Origin: JAAFIP01 sp043721235
GTDB taxonomy: Bacteria > Pseudomonadota > Gammaproteobacteria > Burkholderiales > Burkholderiaceae_C
Assembly (NCBI GenBank): GCA_043721235.1
Contig: JAYSRE010000104.1
Coordinates: 1 to 10,668 of the forward strand
Length of the DNA: 10,668 nt
Reading direction: 5' to 3'
Made by a program: the position numbers and the translations under genes. Under the pieces are notes generated by a model. The model made no database searches. It was not told the DNA's origin and was given only the letters and a program-made list of their open reading frames with translations. Below, in pieces: positions 1 to 6,407 of the stretch. Position 1 is the first letter of the stretch, and every line of letters starts with the position of its first letter.

Positions 1-576
1 CAGGAAAGTCTTGGCATAGTGTGCGTTCACGTACCATTGTTCACCGATGTTGAGCAGCACCCCTAGTTGCACCGTGGGGGCAATTTTGGAACCCACACTG
101 AAGGTGGTGGGAGTGCCACCAGGGTTGGTCAGCGCGGTCAATGCGGCACTGCCGGTTTCTTTGTAGAACTTGGCATAGGTCAAGCCTGCCCCTACGTAGG
201 GACGAAACTGGGCGCTGGCATCGCCAAAGCGGTATTGCCCCAGTACGGTCATAGGCAATACACTGACTTCGGCCAGTTTGCCAAAGCCTTGCGCTCTGGC
301 TGCGCCCGAGATGCTGTGCTTAAATCCCAAGCCTAGCGGTACGTTGACCGCAATGTTGTCTGTCACCATGTAGCTCAGTGCACCGGAAATACCGGTGGCG
401 CTAGACACGTCGGCCTTGACGTTAGGGAAAGAGGGTGCGCTCAAATCGCCACTGCTCACCTGCGGCGAAAGCTGCGTGATACCTGCTTCTACAGAAATAC
501 TGCCTGATTTTTGCGCCCATGTGCTGCTGGCTACGGCCAGTAATGCCACGGCGATGGTGATATGCGTAGTTTTCAT
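1..576 (-). CDS. OmpW family outer-membrane beta-barrel protein (3' end beyond the window)
   Basis: The 192 visible codons start at the ATG at 576-574 and run off the left edge, so the C-terminal strands are missing (family members usually have about 200-230 residues). An Sec-type signal peptide covers residues 1-21, with a hydrophobic core AVALLAVA and probable cleavage after TWA. The mature part alternates short polar and apolar segments like a small barrel. It carries the family hallmark RPYVGAGLTYAKF at residues 125-137 and NVPLGLGFKH at 78-87. OmpW proteins form eight-stranded barrels in the outer membrane with a hydrophobic channel thought to admit small apolar compounds; that role is family knowledge. 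An AAAGGAA ribosome-binding site lies just upstream. The gene follows the GDSL esterase gene by 40 bases with no terminator visible between them, so co-transcription is likely. The family call is confident; the substrate is unknown. Confidence 0.87.
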   Translation of the reverse strand, partial: MKTTHITIAVALLAVASSTWAQKSGSISVEAGITQLSPQVSSGDLSAPSFPNVKADVSSATGISGALSYMVTDNIAVNVPLGLGFKHSISGAARAQGFGKLAEVSVLPMTVLGQYRFGDASAQFRPYVGAGLTYAKFYKETGSAALTALTNPGGTPTTFSVGSKIAPTVQLGVLLNIGEQWYVNAHYAKTFL

Positions 577-616
577 AGTCGGTTCCTTTGGTATTTTTTT
601 CGCTAGGGGTGTGGTG

Positions 617-1711
617 TCACAGCAAGCCGGCTTTGAGCATTTCTGACAGCACGAATTTGGCCAGCAGCTCATAGCCATACGGCGTGGGGTGCACATCGTC
701 TGCGTACTGGTAGCGGGAGACATCGCCAGCAACCACGTTCGAGGCATTGCATACCAATGCTGCGCCACCCAATGCATTGGTGCCACAAGCGCGGTCTTTG
801 ACGTTTGTCAGGCCGTAAGGGCCTGGATTGCGTGCCTGTTCAGAGCTTTCGTTGTAAGCATCAACCAGCACAACACCTGTGCCAGCCAGGCCTGCTTTGA
901 GCTGGTCGTTAAAAGTTGTGGTCATTAAGTCCACCAAGCCTTGCGTTGCAGCGTCTTGCGACAAGGCATAGGGTGTTTTGCTCACGTTGGGCACGTTAAC
1001 CACCACCACCGATTTAGCCCCTTTGGCCAAAACTAATGCTTTCACATAACCTGCAAGTTCAGCACCGGCTTGGCCCATAGCGGTGACTGCAGCGGTGACC
1101 GCTGTGTTTTGCGCAGCAGCAGGTGTTTGCCCTGCTGCAACCAGCGCTCCAATGGTGGGGGCAATAATGCCCGACTGGATAAACAGGTCATTGCCACCCG
1201 CTAACACGGTGACCAGCTCTTTGCCTGTGTAAGCACCGCCCACTTTGGTCAAATGCGCCAGCATTTGGTCTTTGACAGGCACGGTCAGTTGGCCCAAGAC
1301 TGCATTGCCGCCGCCCAGCAGCTTATTGCCGGGGCCTGGCTGCAGCGTCACGCGCGCGCCGCCTTGTGCGTAGTTAAAGCAGGTGGCCACGTTGGTTACG
1401 GGCACTGCGAAACCTTGCGATGCCAAGCCGTCTAAACCTGTTTGCGCAGCGCACGGTGCAGGCAAAGCATACGCTTTAGCTACTACAGCAGTCCAATTGA
1501 GCGCGGTGTCGCTGTTAATGGTGTATTGACCGCCTTTTAATGCTGCAATGGTGCCCACTTTGTAGGTACCTACATCGCTTAAGCTGTCCCCAAAGTTCAC
1601 AAAACCAGTAAAGCTGACTTTGGTAGTTTGATCTCCCGCGCCGCCGCCGCCGCAGCCTGCCAAAACCAAAGCAGCGCCTAGGGCGCTGAGGGCGTATTTC
1701 CATGATGTCAT
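617..1711 (-). CDS. SGNH/GDSL-family esterase/lipase, predicted lipoprotein
   Basis: This 364-residue serine hydrolase would cleave ester bonds of lipids or other acyl esters at the cell envelope. The N-terminus is a lipoprotein signal with lipobox LAGC, Cys20 being the lipidation site, followed by a Gly-rich tether. All SGNH blocks are visible: block I FGDSLSD with nucleophile Ser43, block II NYAQGGAR (113-120), block III GGND (172-175) with the oxyanion Asn174, and block V DDVHPT with Asp338 and His341 of the catalytic triad. There is no C-terminal autotransporter barrel, unlike EstA-type enzymes, so it is a free lipoprotein. The start is supported by a TTGGAGA ribosome-binding site. It lies upstream of the OmpW gene on the same strand with a 40-base gap. 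A perfect 20-bp palindrome lies 64-83 bases before the ATG and may control it. The enzyme class is sure; the true substrate is not. Confidence 0.9.
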   Translation of the reverse strand: MTSWKYALSALGAALVLAGCGGGGAGDQTTKVSFTGFVNFGDSLSDVGTYKVGTIAALKGGQYTINSDTALNWTAVVAKAYALPAPCAAQTGLDGLASQGFAVPVTNVATCFNYAQGGARVTLQPGPGNKLLGGGNAVLGQLTVPVKDQMLAHLTKVGGAYTGKELVTVLAGGNDLFIQSGIIAPTIGALVAAGQTPAAAQNTAVTAAVTAMGQAGAELAGYVKALVLAKGAKSVVVVNVPNVSKTPYALSQDAATQGLVDLMTTTFNDQLKAGLAGTGVVLVDAYNESSEQARNPGPYGLTNVKDRACGTNALGGAALVCNASNVVAGDVSRYQYADDVHPTPYGYELLAKFVLSEMLKAGLL

Positions 1712-1753
1712 TGAAGTATCTCCAAGTAGGAATGTTAAAACTGTAATGTCACA

Positions 1754-1768
1754 AATTGCCAGGCAATT
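1754..1768. repeat. short inverted repeat AATTGCC-A-GGCAATT
   Basis: Two perfect 7-bp arms are separated by a single base, 7 bases away from the 20-bp palindrome on its gene-proximal side. It may be a second operator half or part of the esterase promoter region, but arms of this length can arise by chance in a window of this size. Confidence 0.4.
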
Positions 1769-1774
1769 AAACAG

Positions 1775-1794
1775 AATAGAACGATCGTTCTATT
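1775..1794. promoter_or_regulatory. perfect 20-bp palindrome, probable repressor operator (TetR-like)
   Basis: The sequence AATAGAACGATCGTTCTATT equals its own reverse complement over all 20 bases. It lies 64-83 bases upstream of the esterase ATG, where a promoter operator is expected. The uninterrupted layout with a CGATCG centre resembles operators of TetR-family repressors such as the NemR box type; this assignment is an inference from shape. No TetR-family gene is in the window, so the regulator would be encoded elsewhere. Confidence 0.6.
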
Positions 1795-2238
1795 TCGTGA
1801 CCGAATGTTAAATCTGAAACTCGGGATGGTGTAGGGGGTAACTACCAAGCGCGGCTAAATGACAACGTCTAGCCGGTGAATGGCCATGGGGATGGAGTCA
1901 TACAGCAGCTTTGGCCCACTGTACCAAGGCAGGGCTGGCTGCAAAAACACTTTTTAAGTGCATCAGAACCCTTGGGGTCAGGGCGGTTTTACAGCGCAAG
2001 ACATGGACCTCACGGGGCAGGGTAGGCAAAGCCGCATCTCAGGCCGATGTATGCGACATAAACAAGTTGATGGCGCTGATGGCCACTGTCTGTGTGGTTT
2101 TTAAGTGTGCCTGCGCTGTTGCAGGGCAGCAGACTTGAATAGATCACCGCAAGACCTTCGTAGACTACGTAATAACATGCACAGCTAACATGCGCTGCCG
2201 CTCAGTTAGACCGGATAACTACGCTATTTAGGCTAAAC

Positions 2239-2260
2239 CGGCCTTGACGCATCTAGGCCG
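2239..2260 (-). terminator. weak 3' hairpin after the lipoprotein gene
   Basis: Immediately after the stop codon of the lipoprotein gene the minus strand reads CGGCCT, a 10-base loop, then AGGCCG: a 6-bp G/C-rich stem. It is followed by GTTTA, not a proper U-run. It may help to end transcription or protect the 3' end, but it is not a textbook intrinsic terminator. Confidence 0.3.
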
Positions 2261-2261
2261 A

Positions 2262-2954
2262 TTATTGGCCAACCAGCTGCACTGCATCAATTTCATTCCA
2301 GCCCTCAACCACATTTGTTGCCAGAGTGATTTTGACGCGCTGAGTTTTGTAAGGTGCAGTCGGAATTTTGATAGACAGCCAAGCAATCGTGTTGGGCTCA
2401 TAGACCGTGGCATCGGGCCCTTTGAAAACGGTATAGGCAGCCCCGTTAGCGTCAAATAACTCAACTTTGATAATCGCACCAGGTGCGTAGCTCTGGCGAA
2501 TACGCAGCTCGGTAGCGCCAACGGGCTTGGCATAACTAAGCTCCAACCACTCGATACCAGCATCCGCCGTTTTGCTAGCCCACGATTCGGGGGCATCGCT
2601 ATATTTTTGTACATCAGGCACGCCCGTAGCGCGCATCGGGTGGTAGCTCGCTGCGCTGTCCGCTGCGTCATTTGCGAACGTAGAACTTGCTTTGGCATCG
2701 ATAGCCCATTGACCTAGCGGCTCATTCTTGTAACCGTCTTCGCGCAATGCAAACTCGATCGCCTTTAGTTTTTCTGCAGCTTCTTGGCTCACTGTAGGCG
2801 CTGCTGAGCTGACTGCGGGTGCGGGCAGTACAACTGCAGTTGGTGTAGGGGTCGATATTGATGTCGATGCCGCTTTATTTTGTTCATCCTTTTGAGTACA
2901 AGCGACCATTAAATTGCAAGCTAACAGCGCAACCACTACGGACATACGAAACAT
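2262..2954 (-). CDS. predicted lipoprotein with C-terminal galactose-binding-like (discoidin-type) domain
   Basis: This 230-residue protein starts with a hydrophobic signal, MSVVVALLAC..MVAC. The likely lipidated residue is Cys19, within a slightly unusual lipobox (Met at -3); Cys13 in LLAC fits the motif better but leaves too short a signal. A Ser/Thr/Pro/Ala-rich, probably disordered linker runs from about 25 to 60. From about residue 82 to the end the sequence looks like a jelly-roll carbohydrate/galactose-binding-like module: ASSTFAND (89-96), MRATGVPDV (107-115), SWASK, a core EWLELSYAKP (135-144), VELFDANG and a terminal GWNEIDAVQL (218-227). Such WASxA...WNEIDAV modules recur in secreted bacterial proteins and are assumed to bind glycans or other surface ligands. 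No catalytic motif is seen. It lies 170 bases downstream of dacB on the same strand, so a cell-wall or envelope role is plausible but unproven. Confidence 0.75.
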   Translation of the reverse strand: MFRMSVVVALLACNLMVACTQKDEQNKAASTSISTPTPTAVVLPAPAVSSAAPTVSQEAAEKLKAIEFALREDGYKNEPLGQWAIDAKASSTFANDAADSAASYHPMRATGVPDVQKYSDAPESWASKTADAGIEWLELSYAKPVGATELRIRQSYAPGAIIKVELFDANGAAYTVFKGPDATVYEPNTIAWLSIKIPTAPYKTQRVKITLATNVVEGWNEIDAVQLVGQ

Positions 2955-3124
2955 ATTGAAAGCCTTAAATTAGTTTACGACAAGTAAATTCTACCTTCGC
3001 TAAATTACCCGAGGAAACAGCGGTTTTTTCTAAAAGATGAAATTGCGCTTTACGTAGCTGCAGGCGATAGCGCACATTGATAAATACTATAGCAAAGTAT
3101 CTAGCGTTTTCTTGGGCCAATAGG

Positions 3125-4657
3125 CTATTTAGCGTCTTTAATAGTCCACTCTACCAGCTTGTCCAGCGCGTCCCGTGCGGCTCCTGCATTGGGGTGGTTG
3201 ATGATGCCCACAACGCTGTAGCGCTGGCCGCTTTGGCCCGTGGCGTAGCCTGCTACTGCCACTACGTCGCGCAACGTGCCGGTTTTAAGCTGGGCGTTGC
3301 CAAGCGCTACAGACTCTGCGTTGCGGCCTTTCATGTTGGCCACGGTGCCGTCTACACCTGCCAAGCCCAGTGAACTGGCAAACACGGCTGCCTGGGGGCT
3401 GGCGGCGGCGTGCTGCAGCACACTGGTGATGGCGGCAACGCTGGTGCGTTCTTTGCGCGACAGGCCGGAGCCATTTTCTACCAACGGAGCGCTTGCGCCG
3501 GGCAGGGTTTTTTGCCACCACGCGGCCAAGGCGCGCTGCGAAGCCTCAAAGCTGGCGGCCCGGCCCGCGCGGTTGTGCATGGACAGGGTCAAAAAAACTT
3601 GCTGCGCCATCACGTTGTTAGAAAACTTGTTGATGTCGGCAATGATCTCGACCAGAGGCAGTGAGTCAAAGCTTAGCAGCGGGCGGGCGGTGCGCGGCAG
3701 TGCGTCTTCGCGTACCACGCCGGTAAGCTTGCCGCCCGAGGCGCGCCACATGGCATCGATCACTTGGCCTGCGTAGGCGCGTGGCGCGCTGTAGGCCACG
3801 GGCCACACTTTGTCGCCGCATTGGGCGCTGTAGCGCCCGGCAAAGCTGATTTTGCTGGGCGTGAAAAAGTCGGCACGCAGACCGGTTTTCCAATCACCGC
3901 AGGCGCCGTAGCCCAAGGGCAGCTCGGTGGGGATGTCCACCCCTGAGATGGGCGGCTCGTAGCGCACCAGCACGCGCTGGTTGGCCAGGTCGGGCACAAA
4001 AGTAAAGATCAGAGATTTGAAGTTAATCAGCATGCCATCGGGGGCGGCGTTGTAGGGGCGCAGCGGCTCGTCGTCAAAGTCGGCAGGGTTTTTGTCGGGC
4101 ACATTGAAAACACTGCGGTCCACCATAATATCGCCGCGCACCTCGCGCACGCCCTTGGCTTGCACCTGGGCAAACAGCGCTTGAATGCGCTCTAGCACCA
4201 GCTTAGGGTCGCCGCCCCCACGCAAAATGAGGTTGCCTTCCAAGACACCACCGGCCACTATTTGGCCGTCGATGTAGACGCGATTCTTCCACACATAGTC
4301 AGGCCCCAAGATGTTCAGGGCGGCGTAGGTGGTGATGAGCTTCATCACCGAGGCGGGGTTTTGGCTGACGGTGCTTAGCTGCTCTAGGCGCGCGGGTACG
4401 GCGCTGGTAGCCGTAGCCGTAACGACCGTGGTCATTGCGGCTACGGGTAAGTTGGGCAGCGCTTGCACCAGCACACTGAGGGCTTTGGCGGGCACGCGCG
4501 CGCGGCCCAGAGCGGCCAGCACGTCGCCAGGCAGTGGCTGGGCGAAGCTAATTGCGCTGGTAGCCAGCGTTAATGTGGCTACGGCTACGGCTGCGGTGCT
4601 GTACCCAAACCATCGGCCTACCGGCAGTGCTTGGGTACGGAAAAAATTCAAATGCAT
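3125..4657 (-). CDS. dacB: D-alanyl-D-alanine carboxypeptidase/endopeptidase, PBP4 type (peptidase family S13)
   Basis: This periplasmic penicillin-binding protein trims or opens peptide cross-links of peptidoglycan. From the ATG at 4657 it has 510 residues, near the family's usual length. The signal peptide has core TAAVAVATLTLATSAI with cleavage after SFA (about residue 39). The three active-site motifs are in order: SVMK (103-106, acyl-enzyme Ser103), SNN (346-348) and KTGT (458-461). Between the first two lies the large insertion typical of PBP4/S13, with GGGDPKL (147-153) and GDIMVDRSVF (175-184). The frame stays open to a TTG at 4693, adding 12 polar residues before the signal. Neither start has a clear ribosome-binding site, and I prefer the ATG because it gives a normal signal peptide. 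The gene lies 60 bases beyond the terminator of the upstream binding-protein gene, so it should have its own promoter. Confidence 0.92.
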   Translation of the reverse strand: MHLNFFRTQALPVGRWFGYSTAAVAVATLTLATSAISFAQPLPGDVLAALGRARVPAKALSVLVQALPNLPVAAMTTVVTATATSAVPARLEQLSTVSQNPASVMKLITTYAALNILGPDYVWKNRVYIDGQIVAGGVLEGNLILRGGGDPKLVLERIQALFAQVQAKGVREVRGDIMVDRSVFNVPDKNPADFDDEPLRPYNAAPDGMLINFKSLIFTFVPDLANQRVLVRYEPPISGVDIPTELPLGYGACGDWKTGLRADFFTPSKISFAGRYSAQCGDKVWPVAYSAPRAYAGQVIDAMWRASGGKLTGVVREDALPRTARPLLSFDSLPLVEIIADINKFSNNVMAQQVFLTLSMHNRAGRAASFEASQRALAAWWQKTLPGASAPLVENGSGLSRKERTSVAAITSVLQHAAASPQAAVFASSLGLAGVDGTVANMKGRNAESVALGNAQLKTGTLRDVVAVAGYATGQSGQRYSVVGIINHPNAGAARDALDKLVEWTIKDAK

Positions 4658-4716
4658 AAGCTGATTATCGCTAGGCTGGCGCAGCAGTTGCAACGCAGGG
4701 CAGCTAAAGCGCCCAT

Positions 4717-4749
4717 AAAAAAACGCTGCGGGCGCAAACCAGCAGCGTT
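4717..4749 (-). terminator. intrinsic terminator of the substrate-binding protein gene
   Basis: Read on the minus strand, AACGCTGC (4749-4742), a 12-base loop and GCAGCGTT (4729-4722) form a perfect 8-bp stem that runs directly into a tract of seven T (4723-4717). It lies about 45 bases after the stop of the ABC substrate-binding protein gene and before dacB, so it separates the two transcription units. A second hairpin closer to the gene (TGCGCCC/GGGCGCA, 4762-4781) lacks a T-tract. Confidence 0.88.
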
Positions 4750-4794
4750 AGGTACAGGCTGTGCGCCCCACAATGGGCGCAAGCAAGGGTGGGC

Positions 4795-5946
4795 TTAGCT
4801 TACAAAGCGACCACCGCTGGCAAGCACGCCCAGCTCTACAAACTTGGAGCCTACGTAGGGCGCGGCGCTGTAGTCCAGGCTAAACCCACCCAGGTCAAAG
4901 TTGCGCAGACCTGCCAGTGCGTTGCGCAGGCTGACGCGGCTCACGTCGCGGCCCGCACGCTGCAGCCCTTCGGCCAGCACCATGGTATTGATATAGCTCT
5001 CTAGGCTGCCCGGTGCAAACTCTGTCTTACCCGCAGCACGCATGGCCGCTTGGTAGTCGCGCACGACCGCAAATTTAGCGCGGTTGGCATCGGGAAACAC
5101 CATGGTCATAGCCACGCCAGATGCAGCTGCCCCTAGCTGTGCAACACCATCATGGGTCAGCGCTACGCTTAGACCGGCAATCGGCATCAGCGGCGATATT
5201 TTCTTGATAGCGGCCACCAGGCCGGTGGAGGCTGCCCCTGCAGTGCCTAAAAATACGGCGGCAGGCTTGGCAGCAATCAGCTGGGCTACAGCAGCATCTA
5301 AGTTTTTACCGTCAGCGGCCAGCGCCACTTCGGCTACGGGCTTGACACCTTTTGCGGCCAAGGCGCGTTGCGTATCGGCCAGCACTTCTTTGCCAAACGG
5401 GTTGTCCAGGTAAACAATTGCAATATTGCCAATGCCCATGCCCACCAGCCTGTCGGCCAAGCGCTGGGCTTCTTCGGTGTAGCTGGCGCGCACATGAAAG
5501 ATATTGCGTGAGGTGTTTTTGCGCAGACTGCTAGCACCTGATAGCGGCGCTACATAAGGCAAGCTCAGCTCATCGACCAGGGGCATGATGGCCGCGTTGT
5601 TAGGGGTGCCAATGCATGACATAAGGGCGAACACGCTGCCGTCGGAGGCCATTTTTTTCACGTTGTCCAGTGTGCGGGCAGGTGCGTAAGCGTCATCCAC
5701 CATTTGAAACTGCAAAGCACGGCCATGGATACCGCCTTTGGCGTTAATTTGGGCCATTGCGGCATCAACACCTACTTTAAGGTTCAAGCCATAGGCGCCA
5801 AAAGGGCCACTCAATGCACCAGAGCACCCAATGGTGATGGTTTTGGCATTAACGCCTTCTTGGGCCCAGGCGCGGGTCACAAAAGCGGGGGCGGCTGCCA
5901 GTACGCTGGCTTGGCTGATACGGGATAAAAATTGACGGCGTTGCAT
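4795..5946 (-). CDS. ABC transporter substrate-binding protein, LivK/branched-chain amino-acid type (Peripla_BP_6)
   Basis: This 383-residue periplasmic binding protein would capture a small ligand (branched-chain amino acid, amide, urea or aromatic acid are all known in the family) and hand it to a membrane ABC permease. The N-terminus carries a twin-arginine-like signal, RRQFLSR at residues 3-9, then a hydrophobic stretch and AWA-Q cleavage near residue 28. The mature protein opens with ITIGCSGALSGPFGAYG, the family's first ligand-binding loop. It continues with AQINAKGGIHGR, VDDAYAP, a second-lobe start near NIAIVYLDNPFGKE, and a late GSLESYINTMVLAEGLQRAGRD. No livHMGF permease or ATPase genes adjoin it, so it is an orphan binding protein in this window. 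It is preceded by a 461-base gap containing a LacI-like inverted repeat and ends in a strong intrinsic terminator, so it is probably monocistronic. Confidence 0.9.
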   Translation of the reverse strand: MQRRQFLSRISQASVLAAAPAFVTRAWAQEGVNAKTITIGCSGALSGPFGAYGLNLKVGVDAAMAQINAKGGIHGRALQFQMVDDAYAPARTLDNVKKMASDGSVFALMSCIGTPNNAAIMPLVDELSLPYVAPLSGASSLRKNTSRNIFHVRASYTEEAQRLADRLVGMGIGNIAIVYLDNPFGKEVLADTQRALAAKGVKPVAEVALAADGKNLDAAVAQLIAAKPAAVFLGTAGAASTGLVAAIKKISPLMPIAGLSVALTHDGVAQLGAAASGVAMTMVFPDANRAKFAVVRDYQAAMRAAGKTEFAPGSLESYINTMVLAEGLQRAGRDVSRVSLRNALAGLRNFDLGGFSLDYSAAPYVGSKFVELGVLASGGRFVS

Positions 5947-6075
5947 GCTGTGTATCTCTTTTTAAAGGGCGGCTGCGGGTAGCGGCTGTCCTTTTGTTAA
6001 CCAAAATGCGATGGCGGATAAGCCTTCGCGCTAGGGGTGGGTGCATCAGGCTATTTACACTGTGTACTCTCTGGA

Positions 6076-6111
6076 ATGCCGTGATTATGAAATCGAAATC
6101 GGTTTCGGCAT
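6076..6111. promoter_or_regulatory. nested inverted repeat, possible LacI-type operator
   Basis: The outer arms ATGCCG (6076-6081) and CGGCAT (6106-6111) enclose an inner one, CGAAA-TCGG-TTTCG (6094-6107). The inner GAAATCGGTTTC shape resembles operators of LacI/GalR-family regulators. It lies about 130-165 bases upstream of the binding-protein ATG, where an operator for that gene could sit. No LacI-family gene is in the window, so this is a shape-based suggestion. Confidence 0.35.
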
Positions 6112-6284
6112 AGCAAATTAATAGGGTTTACCCTCAAAATTGCCGTGATATTGTGCGCAACCCGCTACCAACAACGGGGTCGACTGTGGCCCACATTACA
6201 GCCCTGTCACCCAAGGAAATGCTGCACGGGTAGCTATGCATTTTATAGTGATGTGGTTTGTTGTTCTCAGGCTCTTTAACAGCC

Positions 6285-6309
6285 CCTTGCCTTGCCTTAC
6301 CTTGCCTTC
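6285..6309. repeat. short tandem repeat, five CCTTN pentamers
   Basis: Five consecutive 5-bp units read CCTTG, CCTTG, CCTTA, CCTTG, CCTTC. The tract lies in non-coding DNA about 100 bases past the stop of the oxidoreductase gene. It is short and imperfect. It could vary in length by slippage, but no gene start or promoter is seen close enough to suggest phase variation. Confidence 0.6.
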
Positions 6310-6407
6310 CATTTGCAGCCCTATTCACCCAAGCCCTTCGTAGAGCTACAAAACATGGCGTTAGCAAATTTACCGAAGCTGAGAAAACCATCCTCAAAGA
6401 TCCGCCC

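Larger units (their letters stand above)
1712..2261. other. 550-base stretch with no convincing gene
   Basis: The stretch holds the upstream region of the esterase gene (1712 to about 1800) and the 3' flank of the lipoprotein gene at the other end. In between I see no protein I recognise. The longest frame (1911-2138, plus) starts with TTG, has no ribosome-binding site, and gives a Cys/Lys/Arg-rich peptide of unnatural look. Small structures are present: a hairpin CACTT-TTT-AAGTG at 1948-1960, a second copy of the 10-mer TTTTTAAGTG at 2098-2107, a 5-bp-stem hairpin at 2110-2125, an 11-bp palindrome CGTAGACTACG at 2159-2169, and the direct repeat TAACATGC at 2173-2180 and 2186-2193. None of these matches an RNA family I know. 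It may hold a gene remnant or an unrecognised small RNA, but this is not shown. Confidence 0.5.
5947..6407. other. 461-base gap between the oxidoreductase and binding-protein genes
   Basis: Both flanking genes are on the minus strand, so this contains the 3' flank of the oxidoreductase gene and the promoter and leader of the binding-protein gene. The frames that enter it are extensions of antisense shadows and look unnatural. Visible items are an inverted repeat at 6076-6111 and a run of CCTTG pentamers at 6285-6309. I see no tRNA, no recognised riboswitch and no strong terminator. Confidence 0.5.

Noticed and set aside
395..646. Plus-strand frame of 83 codons
   Set aside because: Antisense to the OmpW signal region and the end of the esterase gene; its composition is explained by those genes.
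1911..2138. A 75-codon plus-strand frame in the large gap
   Set aside because: TTG start without ribosome-binding site, unnatural Cys/Lys/Arg-rich composition, no recognised family.
3276..3776. Long plus-strand frame of 166 codons
   Set aside because: Antisense shadow of dacB, whose three active-site motifs prove the minus-strand frame.
4762..4781. Hairpin TGCGCCC/GGGCGCA as a second terminator
   Set aside because: A 7-bp stem is present but no T-tract follows; the hairpin at 4717-4749 is the complete terminator.
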